64,000 bases of DNA from assembly GCF_043099285.1 (NCBI RefSeq), contig NZ_CP170723.1:372001-436000 (forward strand), in the 5' to 3' direction. The notes under the pieces were generated by a model. That model saw only the letters and a program-made list of their open reading frames with translations, ran no database searches and was not told the origin of the DNA. Made by a program: the position numbers and the translations under genes. The DNA is from Oryzobacter telluris. GTDB lineage: Bacteria > Actinomycetota > Actinomycetes > Actinomycetales > Dermatophilaceae. How positions within the stretch are numbered: the stretch's first letter is position 1; each line of letters starts with the position of its first letter. Positions 48,171 to 57,287 of the stretch are shown here, in pieces.

Positions 48171-50405
48171 GTGACCGTCGACCTCCCGACGACCCACCTC
48201 GTCGACCACGAGCCCGCCACGGGCACCACCTCCTCACCCGTGGGTGCCGCCCACGAGGAGGTGGTCCGCCTCGACCGGAACGGCACGACCGTCCTGGTGC
48301 GGGTGGGCCCGGACACCCTGCCCAGCGTCATCCACTGGGGTGCCGCGGTGGGCACCGGCGACACGGAGGGCCTGCTCGCCGCCCTCGCCGTCCCGCCCAG
48401 CGACAGCGTCACGACCACGCAGGAGCGCGTGCCGCTCCTTCCCCTGCACAGCGCGGGATGGCTGGGGCGCCCCGGCCTGCTCGGACACCGCGCCGGACGC
48501 GACTGGAGCCCGGCGTTCGACGCCGTGCAGCACCGGGTGGTGACCCACGGGGCCGGAGCCGACGGCGGCCCCGGCACCATCGCCCTGGAGTCGGAGGCCA
48601 TCGACTCGGCGGGGCACCTCGCCGTGCACACGCACCTCGAGCTGCTGCCCTCCGGGGTGCTGCGGGTACGTGCCGGGGTGCGCAACACCGGTACCGAGCC
48701 GTTCGAGGTGACCCACCTCGAGCCGGCGGTCCCCGTACCCCCGCAGGCCACCGAGCTGCTCGACTTCACCGGCCGCCACGCCAACGAGCGACACGCGCAG
48801 CGGCGACCCTTCGACATCGGGTCGTGGGTCCGCGAGTCGTGGGGAGGGCGCGCCGGTCACGACGCCGCCACGCTGCTGTGCGCGGGCACCCCGGGGTTCG
48901 GGTACCGCCACGGCCAGGTGTGGGCCGTGCACCTCGCGGCGAGCGGCAACCAGGTCGTCTACTCCGAGCGCACCGTCACCGACTGGCGGCTGCTGCGCGG
49001 CGGGGAGCGGCTGCTCCCCGGTGAGCTGAGCCTCGCGCCCGGCGAGACCTACACCTCCCCGTGGCTGGTGGCCTCATGGGGCGAGGGGCTCGACGCCGTG
49101 TCGACCCGGCTGCACGCCATGCTGCGGGAGCGTCCGCACCACCCGCGCCGACCGCGCCCCGTGCTGCTCAACACGTGGGAGGCGGCGTACTTCCAGCACG
49201 ACGTCGAGCACCTCCTCGAGCTCGCCGAGCGGGCGGCGGCGCTGGGGGTGGAGCGCTACGTCCTCGATGACGGGTGGTTCGGGCGGCGCCGGGACGACAC
49301 GCGCGGCCTCGGCGACTGGGTCGTGTCCGAGGACGTGTGGCCCGACGGGCTGCACCCCCTGGTCGACCGGGTCCGCGAGCTCGGGATGGAGTTCGGCCTC
49401 TGGTTCGAGCCGGAGATGGTCAACCTCGACTCGGCACTCGCCGAGGCGAACCCGGAGTGGCTCTTCCAGACCTCGCACGGCCCGGGGGTCGCGTCGCGCC
49501 ACCAGCACGTCCTCGACCTCGGCCACCCCGAGGCGTTCGCCCACGTGCTGGGGCAGATCAGCGCGCTCGTCGAGGAGTACGACATCGCGTTCCTCAAGTG
49601 GGACCACAACCGGCCGGTCATCGATGGCGGCCACTGGCCGACCGGGCATCCCGGGGTGCGCGAGCACGCCAACGCCGTCCTGCGCCTCATGGCCGAGCTC
49701 AAGGCCCGCCACCCCGGACTGGAGATCGAGTCGTGCGCCGGAGGAGGCGGGCGCATCGACCTCGCCACCGCGGAGGTCACCGACCGCGTCTGGGTCTCGG
49801 ACTGCATCGACGCCCACGAGCGGCACCGCCTCAACGTCGCGACGGGGCTGCTCCTCCCCCCGGAGCTGCTCGGCACGCACATCGGCGCGGGCGCCGACCA
49901 CAGCACCGGCCGCCGCCTCGGGCTCGACTTCCGGGCCGGCACCGCGATGTGGGGCCACATGGGCATCGAGTGGGACCTCACCACCGCCTCGGAGGACGAC
50001 CTCGCGCGCCTGGGGGAGTGGGTCGCCCTCCACCGGCGCTTCCGCGGGCTCCTCCACGGCGGGGTCGTGGTGCACGCGGACGTCACCAACCGCGCGCTGC
50101 AGCTCGACGGGGTCGTCGCGCCCGACGGGACGGAGGCGCTGTTCAAGCTGTCGATGCTCGAGCACAGCCTGGTCTGGCCACCCGGCCGGGTCACGCTCCC
50201 CGGGCTGGACCCCGACGTCGTGTACGACGTCGCCGTCGTCGGCCCGGTCGGGCTGGCGTCCCCGGCGCCCCTGCCGCGGTGGGCGACCGAGCCGACCCGG
50301 CTGTCCGGTGGGCTGCTCGGCACGGTGGGGCTGCAGAGCCCGTACCTCTCGGTCGACGAGCTCGTCGTCATCCACGCGGTCGCCTCCTCGACGGAGGAGC
50401 GATGA
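48171..50405 (+). CDS. GH36 alpha-galactosidase (first copy)
   Basis: 744 residues. An N-terminal beta-sandwich leads to the catalytic barrel, with nucleophile Asp478 (FLKWDHNRP) and acid/base Asp544 (RVWVSDCIDAHER). Substrate-shaping motifs GVERYVLDDGWFGRRRDD and GLWFEPEMVN are present. There is no signal peptide, so it acts on imported alpha-galactosides such as melibiose or raffinose. GTG start with AAAGGC upstream. Its stop overlaps the next GH36 start (ATGA). Confidence 0.95.
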   Translation: MTVDLPTTHLVDHEPATGTTSSPVGAAHEEVVRLDRNGTTVLVRVGPDTLPSVIHWGAAVGTGDTEGLLAALAVPPSDSVTTTQERVPLLPLHSAGWLGRPGLLGHRAGRDWSPAFDAVQHRVVTHGAGADGGPGTIALESEAIDSAGHLAVHTHLELLPSGVLRVRAGVRNTGTEPFEVTHLEPAVPVPPQATELLDFTGRHANERHAQRRPFDIGSWVRESWGGRAGHDAATLLCAGTPGFGYRHGQVWAVHLAASGNQVVYSERTVTDWRLLRGGERLLPGELSLAPGETYTSPWLVASWGEGLDAVSTRLHAMLRERPHHPRRPRPVLLNTWEAAYFQHDVEHLLELAERAAALGVERYVLDDGWFGRRRDDTRGLGDWVVSEDVWPDGLHPLVDRVRELGMEFGLWFEPEMVNLDSALAEANPEWLFQTSHGPGVASRHQHVLDLGHPEAFAHVLGQISALVEEYDIAFLKWDHNRPVIDGGHWPTGHPGVREHANAVLRLMAELKARHPGLEIESCAGGGGRIDLATAEVTDRVWVSDCIDAHERHRLNVATGLLLPPELLGTHIGAGADHSTGRRLGLDFRAGTAMWGHMGIEWDLTTASEDDLARLGEWVALHRRFRGLLHGGVVVHADVTNRALQLDGVVAPDGTEALFKLSMLEHSLVWPPGRVTLPGLDPDVVYDVAVVGPVGLASPAPLPRWATEPTRLSGGLLGTVGLQSPYLSVDELVVIHAVASSTEER

Positions 50406-52666
50406 CGGCCGTGGCCGCCGGGGCGGGCCCGCTCGTCGTGGCCCTGTCGACCGAGGACGTGACCCTCGTCGTCGACCTCGGCGGCCGCGCGCTGCCCTCC
50501 GTGCTGCACTGGGGCGAGCGGCTCGAGGGCCTGGACGCCGACGTCCTCGTCGCGATGGCGGGGACGGGCGAGTGGATGAACGGACCCAACGACATCGACG
50601 TGCCGCGGCGCGTGGCGGTGCTCCCCGAGCACTCCCGGGCCTGGGTCGGGCGACCCGGGCTCTCGGGGTCGCGCGACGGACGCGCGTGGTCGACCCGGTT
50701 CGTCGTCAGCGCGGTCCGGCTCGACGGTGTGCCGGTCGGCGGGTCCCTGGCAGCCGGGCCCGGGCGCCTCGAGGTCGAGGCCCACGACACCGGCGCCGGG
50801 TTGCGGCTCGACCTCGAGCTCGCCCTTGACCGGACCGGACTCGTGCGAGCCCGGGCCACGGTCACGAACCTCGAGGACGCGGCCTACACGGTGGACGGGG
50901 TGGTCCTCGCGCTGCCGGTCCCGGCGGGCCTCGACGAGGTGCTCGACTTCGGCGGCCGATGGGGTCGCGAGCGCACCCCCCAGCGGTCGGCCCTGCGCAC
51001 CGGCAGCCACACCCGGGAGAACCGCAAGGGCCGCACCGGGGCGGACAGCGCGTTCGTCCTGCACGTCGGCACCCCCGGGTTCGGCTTCGACCGGGGTCGG
51101 GTGCGCGCGGTCCACACCGCCTGGAGCGGCAACCACGTGCACTACGCCGAGCGGGTCTTCACCGGCGAGCGCGTCATCGGTGGGGGCGAGCTGCTCCAGT
51201 CTGCTGAGGTCCGGCTGGGCCGCGGTGAGTCGTACGCGAGCCCGTGGGTCTTCTTCTCCACCGGGTCCGGCCTCGACGAGGTCGCGCGCCAGTTCCACCG
51301 CCACCTCAGGGCGCGGCCGCGCCCCGTGTCGTCGGACCGGCCGGTCACCCTCAACGTGTGGGAGGCCGTGTACTTCGACCACCGGCTCGATCGCCTGCTG
51401 GCGCTCGCCGAGCGCGCGGCGCGCGTGGGGGTGGAGCGCTACGTCCTCGACGACGGGTGGTTCGGCAGCCGGCGCGACGACAGCTCGGGCCTGGGGGACT
51501 GGGTCGTCTCACCCGATGTCTGGCCCGAGGGGCTCCACCCGCTCGTCGACGCCGTGCACGGGCTCGGCATGCAGTTCGGGCTGTGGTTCGAGCCGGAGAT
51601 GGTGAACCCGGACTCCGACGTGGCCCGCGCCCATCCGGACTGGATGATGGCGGCGCGCGACGACCTCCCCGTGTCGTCGCGCCACCAGCAGGTGATGGAC
51701 CTGGGCAACCCGGAGGCGTACGCCCACGTCCGCGACCAGATCCTGGCCGTCCTCGACGAGTACGACATCGACTACCTCAAGTGGGACCACAACCGCGACC
51801 TCATCGAGGCGGGGAGCCCGGCCGACGGCGGCCGCGCCGGCGTCCACGCCCAGACCCTCGCCGTCTACCGGATGCTCGACGAGCTGCGCCGCGCCCATCC
51901 TGCGCTGGAGATCGAGTCGTGCTCCTCCGGTGGTGCGCGGGTCGACCTCGGCGTGCTCGAGCGCACCGACCGGGTCTGGGTCTCCGACGTCATCGACCCG
52001 CTGGAGCGCCAGCAGATGATGCGCTGGACGACGCAGCTGGTGCCGCCGGAGTACCTCGGCTCGCACATCGCCTCGGAGGTGTCGCACTCCACCGGGCGCC
52101 AGCACCGGCTCTCGTTCCGCGCCGGCACGGCCGTCTTCGGCCACCTCGGGCTCGAGTGGGACCTCACCGCGGTCGACGAGGACACCCTCGACGAGATTGC
52201 CGAGTGGATCGCGTTCCACCGCAGGCATCGGGGGCTGCTGCTCGGTGGCGACCTCGTGCGGGTCGAGACCGGGGACGACCACGTCCTCGTCCACGGCGTG
52301 GTCGCGGCGGACCGGTCCGAGGCGGTCTTCGCCGTCGCTGTCGTCGGCAACCCGGTGCACAGCCCGGGGCCGCTGCTGCGCTTCCGCGGCCTCGACCCCG
52401 CGACGCCGTACCGGGTGAGGCCGGTCGTCGTGGGGACGCCACCGGCCGGGCTCGTGGCGCCCCCCTGGTGGGGTGAGGACTCCACTGTCTACTCCGCTCC
52501 GGGTCCGCGCGACACGCAGCGCGACCCGCACCGGACCGTGCGTCGCGGGGCGAGCTACCCCGGGGCGGTCCTCACCGGATCGGTTCTCGCGCGGGTGGGG
52601 ACGGCACCGCCGGTCGTGGACCCCGACTCGGTCGTCCTGTTCCACGTCGAGGCGCTCCTGGGCTGA
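50402..52666 (+). CDS. GH36 alpha-galactosidase (second copy)
   Basis: 754 residues with the same fold as the preceding gene. Nucleophile Asp462 (YLKWDHNRDL) and acid/base Asp529 (RVWVSDVIDPLERQQMMRW) are conserved, along with GVERYVLDDGWFGSRRDD. The QQMMRWTTQLVPPEYLGSHI segment is closer to standard GH36 enzymes than the RHRLNVATGLLLPPELLGTHI of the first copy, so the two probably differ in substrate. It overlaps the upstream stop by four bases. No signal peptide. Confidence 0.95.
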   Translation: MTAVAAGAGPLVVALSTEDVTLVVDLGGRALPSVLHWGERLEGLDADVLVAMAGTGEWMNGPNDIDVPRRVAVLPEHSRAWVGRPGLSGSRDGRAWSTRFVVSAVRLDGVPVGGSLAAGPGRLEVEAHDTGAGLRLDLELALDRTGLVRARATVTNLEDAAYTVDGVVLALPVPAGLDEVLDFGGRWGRERTPQRSALRTGSHTRENRKGRTGADSAFVLHVGTPGFGFDRGRVRAVHTAWSGNHVHYAERVFTGERVIGGGELLQSAEVRLGRGESYASPWVFFSTGSGLDEVARQFHRHLRARPRPVSSDRPVTLNVWEAVYFDHRLDRLLALAERAARVGVERYVLDDGWFGSRRDDSSGLGDWVVSPDVWPEGLHPLVDAVHGLGMQFGLWFEPEMVNPDSDVARAHPDWMMAARDDLPVSSRHQQVMDLGNPEAYAHVRDQILAVLDEYDIDYLKWDHNRDLIEAGSPADGGRAGVHAQTLAVYRMLDELRRAHPALEIESCSSGGARVDLGVLERTDRVWVSDVIDPLERQQMMRWTTQLVPPEYLGSHIASEVSHSTGRQHRLSFRAGTAVFGHLGLEWDLTAVDEDTLDEIAEWIAFHRRHRGLLLGGDLVRVETGDDHVLVHGVVAADRSEAVFAVAVVGNPVHSPGPLLRFRGLDPATPYRVRPVVVGTPPAGLVAPPWWGEDSTVYSAPGPRDTQRDPHRTVRRGASYPGAVLTGSVLARVGTAPPVVDPDSVVLFHVEALLG

Positions 52667-52675
52667 CGGCGGAGG

Positions 52676-53179
52676 TCAGGGCCGCCCGTCGAGGGCCCGC
52701 GCCATCGTGAGCAGGACCGGGTGCGGCGCGAAGGTGCTCGTCGTGCGCTCGCCCGTCTCGGCCCAGCCCCGTCGCAGGTAGAACCGCCGGCCGCGGGTGT
52801 TCCGTTCGAAGACGGTGAGCCGGGCGTGCCCGTGGCCGCCGTCGCGGAGGTGGTCGAGGAGATCGTCGTGCACGCGGCCCGCGAGGCCGGTTCCCCAGGT
52901 CTCCACGGCGGTGCCGAGGTGGAGGAGCTCGTCGGCGCGCGTGGCGGCGAACCCGACGACCTGGCCCGTCGACCCCAGGACCACGAAGCAGTCGGTGGCG
53001 TCGTCGGCCAGCTCGGTCTCCCAGCGGCGGCGGACCGCGTCGGAGGGGAACGGGTGGAGGTCCTGCGGGAACACGGCCGCCAGCCCGACGACGGCACCCG
53101 CACGCTGCACGGCGACGACCTCGGCCAGGTCGGCGGGGGTCATGGGGCGCAGGACGGGCGCCTCGTGGTGCAGGCTCAT
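52676..53179 (-). CDS. GNAT family N-acetyltransferase
   Basis: 167 residues. A GNAT fold is clear from LRPMTPADLAEVVAVQRAG, CFVVLGSTGQVVGFAATR and the C-terminal LTVFERNTRGRRFYLRRGWAETGERT. The central acetyl-CoA motif is loose (GTGLAGRVHDDLLDHLRDGG). Substrate unknown. It starts 69 bases from the divergent lactate-dehydrogenase gene and is convergent to the second GH36 gene. Confidence 0.85.
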   Translation of the reverse strand: MSLHHEAPVLRPMTPADLAEVVAVQRAGAVVGLAAVFPQDLHPFPSDAVRRRWETELADDATDCFVVLGSTGQVVGFAATRADELLHLGTAVETWGTGLAGRVHDDLLDHLRDGGHGHARLTVFERNTRGRRFYLRRGWAETGERTTSTFAPHPVLLTMARALDGRP

Positions 53180-53248
53180 GCCACAGGTTGCCACGCGGGT
53201 GCGGTGCCGCAGCGACCTCCGAGCGACCCAGACCTGCGAGGTGACCCG

Positions 53249-54493
53249 ATGACCCGACGCCAGCTCCCCAGTCCTCGCGACCTGCGTCCGCTGCTGCAGT
53301 TCCGCAGGCCCACCCTCGACGCCACCGGTCGCCGGCTCGACGCCGCCCTCACCATCGAGGACCTGCGCGACATCGCCAAGCGCCGGACGCCCAAGGCCGC
53401 GTTCGACTACACCGACGGCGCCGCCGAGGGCGAGCTGTCGCTGGCCCGCGCGCGAGAAGCGTTCCGCGACATCGAGTTCCACCCCAACATCCTGCGCGAC
53501 GTCACCGACGTCGACCCGGGGTGGGACGTCCTCGGCAAGCGCGTCGAGCTGCCCTTCGGCATCGCGCCCACCGGCTTCACCCGGATGATGCAGACCGAGG
53601 GGGAGCGTGCCGGGGCGGCCGCCGCCGCGGCGGCCGGCATCCCGTTCACCCTCTCGACCATGGGCACGACCTCCATCGAGGAGGTGGCCGCGGCCGCTCC
53701 CGGAGGTCGCCACTGGTTCCAGCTGTACATGTGGAAGGACCGCGAGCGCTCGATGGCGCTCGTCGACCGGGCGGCCGCCGCGGGGTACGACACGCTGCTC
53801 GTCACGGTGGACGCGCCGGTGGCCGGCGCGCGGCTGCGCGACAAGCGCAACGGCTTCACCATCCCGCCGCAGCTGACGCTCTCCACCGTGGTCGACGCGG
53901 TGCCCCGACCCGCGTGGTGGGTCAACTTCCTCACGACCGAGCCGCTGACCTTCGCCTCGCTGTCGTCGTGGTCCGGGACCATCGCCGAGCTCATCGACAC
54001 GATGTTCGACCCGAGCGTCACCTATGCCGACCTGGCGTGGATCCGCGAGCAGTGGCCGGGGCGCGTCGTCGTCAAGGGCGTGCAGTCTCTCGACGACGCC
54101 CGGGCTCTCGCGGAGGCCGGGGTCGACGGCATCGTCCTCTCGAACCACGGTGGGAGGCAGCTCGACCGGGCGCCGGTGCCGTTCCACCTCCTACCCTCGG
54201 TCGTCCGCGAGGTCGGCGGCGACCTCGAGGTGCACCTCGACACGGGCATCATGGCGGGCGCCGACGTCGTGGCCGCGGTCGCGCTGGGTGCCCGCTTCAC
54301 GCTCGTCGGCCGCGCCTACCTCTACGGGCTGATGGCGGGCGGTCGCCGGGGCGTGGACCGCGCCATCGACATCCTCCGGGCCGACGTGGTGCGCACGATG
54401 CGCCTGCTGGGGGTCACGTCGCTGGAGGAGCTCGAGCCGCGGCACGTCACCCAGCTGCGCCGCCTCGGTCCGGTGCCCGTCGAGGAGCCCTGA
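53249..54493 (+). CDS. lldD: FMN-dependent alpha-hydroxy-acid dehydrogenase (L-lactate type)
   Basis: 414 residues. An FMN TIM barrel with YTDGAAEGE near 54, Lys276 (VVVKGVQ), the catalytic His300 and Arg303 (VLSNHGGRQLD), and FMN-phosphate motif LDTGIMAGADVVAAVALGA. It oxidises L-lactate to pyruvate, passing electrons to the quinone pool; other 2-hydroxy acids are possible in this family. GAGGTGA precedes the ATG. Monocistronic. Confidence 0.88.
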   Translation: MTRRQLPSPRDLRPLLQFRRPTLDATGRRLDAALTIEDLRDIAKRRTPKAAFDYTDGAAEGELSLARAREAFRDIEFHPNILRDVTDVDPGWDVLGKRVELPFGIAPTGFTRMMQTEGERAGAAAAAAAGIPFTLSTMGTTSIEEVAAAAPGGRHWFQLYMWKDRERSMALVDRAAAAGYDTLLVTVDAPVAGARLRDKRNGFTIPPQLTLSTVVDAVPRPAWWVNFLTTEPLTFASLSSWSGTIAELIDTMFDPSVTYADLAWIREQWPGRVVVKGVQSLDDARALAEAGVDGIVLSNHGGRQLDRAPVPFHLLPSVVREVGGDLEVHLDTGIMAGADVVAAVALGARFTLVGRAYLYGLMAGGRRGVDRAIDILRADVVRTMRLLGVTSLEELEPRHVTQLRRLGPVPVEEP

Positions 54494-54533
54494 CCGCGGG
54501 AGGTGACGGGCAGCCCGTCGGGGGCCGGCCGGG

Positions 54534-55214
54534 TCAGGCCGAGACGAGGGGCGCCAGCGCCCGGACGCGCGCGGCGAGGGTCGAGTGCGCCCGGTCGAAC
54601 GCGGTGCGCGTGGCGGCGGGCACGGGGTCGGCGACCGACCAGTGGGCCCAGGCCGAGCCCCCGACCTCTTCGTGGGCGCGGTCGCACACGGTGATGACGA
54701 GGTCGCCGTCGGCGACGGTCTCGGCGAGGAGCCGGGGGGCGACGTCCGGCAGGTCGAGGTGGTGGCGGCGGGCCGCCGACAGGGCTCCGGGGTTGATGCG
54801 CTCGCCCGGTTCCGTTCCCGCGGAAGCGACCTCGACGGTGCTGGCCTGTCGCCACAGCGCTGCCGCGAGGTGGGATCGCGCGGTGTTGGCCGTGCAGACG
54901 AACAGGACCCGTCGGGCCCGGACGCCCGGGCTGTCCCGGGTCGTCCCGAGGAGCGAGGTCCCGTCGGGGTCGAGCGAGAGGTACGTGCGCCGAGCGTCGC
55001 CCTCGGAGCGGTGACGGGTGACGAGCCCCGCGGCCTCGAGGCTCTTGACGTGGTGGGCGAGGAGGTTCGAGGGGATGGCGAGCTCGCCCCCCAGCTCGGA
55101 GGCGGACCGGTCGCTGAGGCTGAGCAGGTCGACGATGCGCAGCCGGGTGACGTCGGCCAGCGCGGCGTGGACGGCGGCGCGACGCAGCAGGCTGGCAGTT
55201 TGCTCAGTGTTCAT
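54534..55214 (-). CDS. ArsR repressor fused to arsenate-reductase-like phosphatase domain
   Basis: 226 residues. Residues 1-90 form an ArsR winged helix (ADVTRLRIVDLLSLSDRSASELGGELAIPSNLLAHHVKSLEAAGLV). Residues 101-226 are a low-molecular-weight phosphatase/ArsC domain with CX5R loop VCTANTARS (Cys107, Arg113). The N-terminal domain lacks obvious As(III) cysteines, so sensing may use the C-terminal domain. It is divergent from the aquaporin and arsC genes, with TTGACTCAA (55214-55222) over its start as candidate operator. Confidence 0.9.
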   Translation of the reverse strand: MNTEQTASLLRRAAVHAALADVTRLRIVDLLSLSDRSASELGGELAIPSNLLAHHVKSLEAAGLVTRHRSEGDARRTYLSLDPDGTSLLGTTRDSPGVRARRVLFVCTANTARSHLAAALWRQASTVEVASAGTEPGERINPGALSAARRHHLDLPDVAPRLLAETVADGDLVITVCDRAHEEVGGSAWAHWSVADPVPAATRTAFDRAHSTLAARVRALAPLVSA

Positions 55215-55260
55215 TGACTCAAGTTTGACTGAGGGAGATGGCCTGGGTCAACATGTCCGC
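55211..55260. promoter_or_regulatory. Compact divergent ars promoter
   Basis: Fewer than 50 bases separate the ArsR-fusion ATG from the aquaporin GTG. The palindrome TTGACTCAA and a second TTTGACTGA stand as two related half-sites at 55214-55232, overlapping the ArsR start codon. Confidence 0.5.
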
Positions 55261-56031
55261 GTGACCCGTCCCGCCGTCCCACCCCTGCCACGGCGTCTCC
55301 TGGCCGAGCTCCTCGGCACGGCCCTGCTCGTCGCGGTGGTCGTCGGGTCGGGCATCGCGGCGCAGCAGCTGTCGCCCGACGACGTGGGCCTGCAGCTCCT
55401 CGAGAACAGCACGGCGACCGTGCTGGGACTCACGGTGCTGATCCTGCTGTTCGGCCCGGTGTCCGGGGCGCACCTCAACCCCGTCGTGTCCCTCGCCGAC
55501 TGGTTCATCGGGCGTCGCGCCGGCACCGGCCTCCCTCTCGCCGAGGTCGGTGCCTACGTCGTGGCCCAGGTCGTGGGCGCCGGCGGCGGTGCCGTGCTGG
55601 CGAACGCGATGTTCGGCGTCGCGACGACCCTGTCCGCCAAGGACCGCGCGACCGGGCCGCACCTGCTCGCCGAGGTGGTGGCCACCAGTGTCCTCGTGGC
55701 GCTGGTCCTCGCCCTGGTACGCACCGGGCGCGGCGCCGTCGCCGCTCCCGCCGTGGGGGCGTACATCGGTGCCGCGTACTGGTTCACCAGCTCGACCTCG
55801 TTCGCCAACCCCGCCGTCACGGTCGGCCGGGTCTTCTCCGACACCTTCGCCGGTATCGCCCCGGCCTCCGCCCCGGCCTTCGTCGGTGCCCAGCTGGCCG
55901 GGCTGGTCGTGGGCGTCGCCGTCACCCTGGCGCTCTACCCCGACGCTGCCGACGGCGCCGACGGCGCCGACGACGTCGTCGTCCCCCACGCCACCCACCC
56001 CCGTTCGCCCTCGAGCAAGGACCTCCCGTGA
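55261..56031 (+). CDS. Aquaporin-type channel of the ars operon (AqpS-like)
   Basis: 256 residues with six membrane helices. The two pore loops read SGAHLNPVVS, where the usual NPA is NPV, and FANPAVT, which is canonical. In ars operons of this layout the channel releases arsenite produced by ArsC; a role in organoarsenical flux has also been proposed for AqpS. The GTG at 55261 is the only suitable start. It overlaps the arsC start (GTGA). Confidence 0.88.
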   Translation: MTRPAVPPLPRRLLAELLGTALLVAVVVGSGIAAQQLSPDDVGLQLLENSTATVLGLTVLILLFGPVSGAHLNPVVSLADWFIGRRAGTGLPLAEVGAYVVAQVVGAGGGAVLANAMFGVATTLSAKDRATGPHLLAEVVATSVLVALVLALVRTGRGAVAAPAVGAYIGAAYWFTSSTSFANPAVTVGRVFSDTFAGIAPASAPAFVGAQLAGLVVGVAVTLALYPDAADGADGADDVVVPHATHPRSPSSKDLP

Positions 56032-56450
56032 CCGACGTTGCCCGCCCCTCCGTCCTCTACGTCTGCGTCCACAACGCGGGCCGCTCCCAGATGGCCGCAG
56101 CCTGGACCCACCACCTGTCCGGCGGGGCGGTCGAGGTCCGCTCGGCCGGGTCGGCGCCGGCCGACCAGGTGAACCCCGCCGCCGTCGCGGCGATGGCCGA
56201 GGAGGGCATCGACATCACCGCCGAGACGCCGAAGGTCCTCACCACCGACGCCGTGCAGGCGAGCGACGTCGTCATCACCATGGGGTGCGGCGACACCTGC
56301 CCGATCTTCCCGGGCAAGCGCTACGAGGACTGGGAGCTCGAGGACCCCGCGGGCCAGGGCGTGGAGGCCGTGCGGCCGATCCGCGACGAGATCAGGCGGC
56401 GCGTCCTCACGCTGCTCGACAGCCTCGGCGTCGAGCCGGTCTCGGGCTGA
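56028..56450 (+). CDS. arsC: Arsenate reductase, low-molecular-weight phosphatase type
   Basis: 140 residues. Catalytic CX5R loop VCVHNAGRS (Cys13, Arg19) and later DPAG acid region (ELEDPAGQG) with cysteines in MGCGDTCPIF that could relay disulfides (thioredoxin or mycothiol-linked). Reduces arsenate to arsenite, which the upstream aquaporin can release. The GTG start overlaps the aquaporin stop. Confidence 0.94.
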   Translation: MTDVARPSVLYVCVHNAGRSQMAAAWTHHLSGGAVEVRSAGSAPADQVNPAAVAAMAEEGIDITAETPKVLTTDAVQASDVVITMGCGDTCPIFPGKRYEDWELEDPAGQGVEAVRPIRDEIRRRVLTLLDSLGVEPVSG

Positions 56451-56537
56451 CGTCCGGGTGGCCGGGCTTTGGCTCCGCTGAGGCGCGGGTTGCCGGGCCC
56501 TCTGGTCACGGGCGGCACGGAGGGCGACGATGGGCCC

Positions 56538-56846
56538 ATGGCCGAGGTCGTGGGTGAGCTGCCGCGGGAGACGTCGTCGCGGCCGGAGTGCTGGTGCTGC
56601 GGGTCGACGGTCGAGGAGTCGGCGCTGACCCGCCTGGGGAACCACCCGGAGGTCGGGCTGTGCGCGGGGTGCGCCCAGTGGGTGCACCGGCGCTCCCGGG
56701 CCCGGGCGGAGAGCGGGCTGCGGACCCCGGCGGTGACCGCCCGGCGGTCGGTGGCCGGGGTGCGCGACTGGGTCATCGCCAACGGCGCCCACGGGTGGCC
56801 CGTGCTCGGGCCGGTCCTGCGGCGCCTCGACCGCCTCCTCCCCTGA
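56538..56846 (+). CDS. Small zinc-ribbon-like protein
   Basis: 102 residues. Two cysteine pairs, CWCC near the N-terminus and CAGC about 25 residues on (RPECWCCGSTVEES...VGLCAGCAQWVHRR), suggest a zinc ribbon, followed by a basic helical tail. No known family is recognised. It sits between two ars gene groups but need not be related to them. The ribosome site is unclear. Confidence 0.55.
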   Translation: MAEVVGELPRETSSRPECWCCGSTVEESALTRLGNHPEVGLCAGCAQWVHRRSRARAESGLRTPAVTARRSVAGVRDWVIANGAHGWPVLGPVLRRLDRLLP

Positions 56847-56853
56847 CCCGGTC

Positions 56854-57210
56854 TCAGTCGGCGGGCTGGAGGAGGGCGGCCATCGCGGCCAGGGCCTCGG
56901 GGGCGACGCGGTAGTGCACCCACGTGCCGTCCTTGCGGCTGGTCAGCAGGCCGGCCTCACGCAGCTTGCGCAGGTGGTGGCTGACCGTGGGCTGGGAGAC
57001 GCCGACGTCGAGGACGTCGCACACGCAGAGCTCGCCGTTGGGGGCGGAGGCGATGAGCGAGAAGATCCGCAGCCGCACGGGGTCGCCGAGCGCCTTGAAC
57101 ACCGCAGCGGCCGACTCGGCCTGGCCGGCGTCGAGCGCGTTGCGGGTGAGCGGGGCGCAGCAGGCGACGGCTGACCCGGCGGCCGGTTCCAGCACCAAAG
57201 AGTTCGACAT
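56854..57210 (-). CDS. arsR: ArsR family arsenic/antimony repressor
   Basis: 118 residues. Winged helix (KALGDPVRLRIFSLIASAPNGELCVCDVLDVGVSQPTVSHHLRKLREAGLLTSRKDGTWVHY). ELCVCDV (Cys62, Cys64) is the classic As(III)/Sb(III) site, and an extra N-terminal CC pair (17-18) may add a ligand. It is divergent from the flavoprotein gene, with GACAT-N6-ATGTC (57222-57237) in the shared gap. Start chosen at the ATG before SNSLV. Confidence 0.93.
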   Translation of the reverse strand: MSNSLVLEPAAGSAVACCAPLTRNALDAGQAESAAAVFKALGDPVRLRIFSLIASAPNGELCVCDVLDVGVSQPTVSHHLRKLREAGLLTSRKDGTWVHYRVAPEALAAMAALLQPAD

Positions 57211-57287
57211 GCATCTATCTTGACATCCATCGATGTCCGGGAGCAAGATGCCGCTGTATCGACAAGCATCGAACCAAGGAGCAGGTC
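57211..57287. promoter_or_regulatory. Divergent ArsR promoter/operator
   Basis: The AT-rich gap holds TTGACA-like sequence near 57220. The dyad GACAT-CCATCG-ATGTC lies at 57222-57237, and an ATCGACAAGCATCGA repeat follows near 57259-57273. Confidence 0.5.

Noticed and set aside
49274..52666. 1130-codon frame suggesting a giant alpha-galactosidase
   Set aside because: The first 376 codons read the first GH36 gene in the wrong frame; the real second gene starts at 50402.
54504..54518. GACGGGCAGCCCGTC palindrome as terminator
   Set aside because: Stem is only seven bases with a one-base centre, too tight for a hairpin; could only be a weak protein site.
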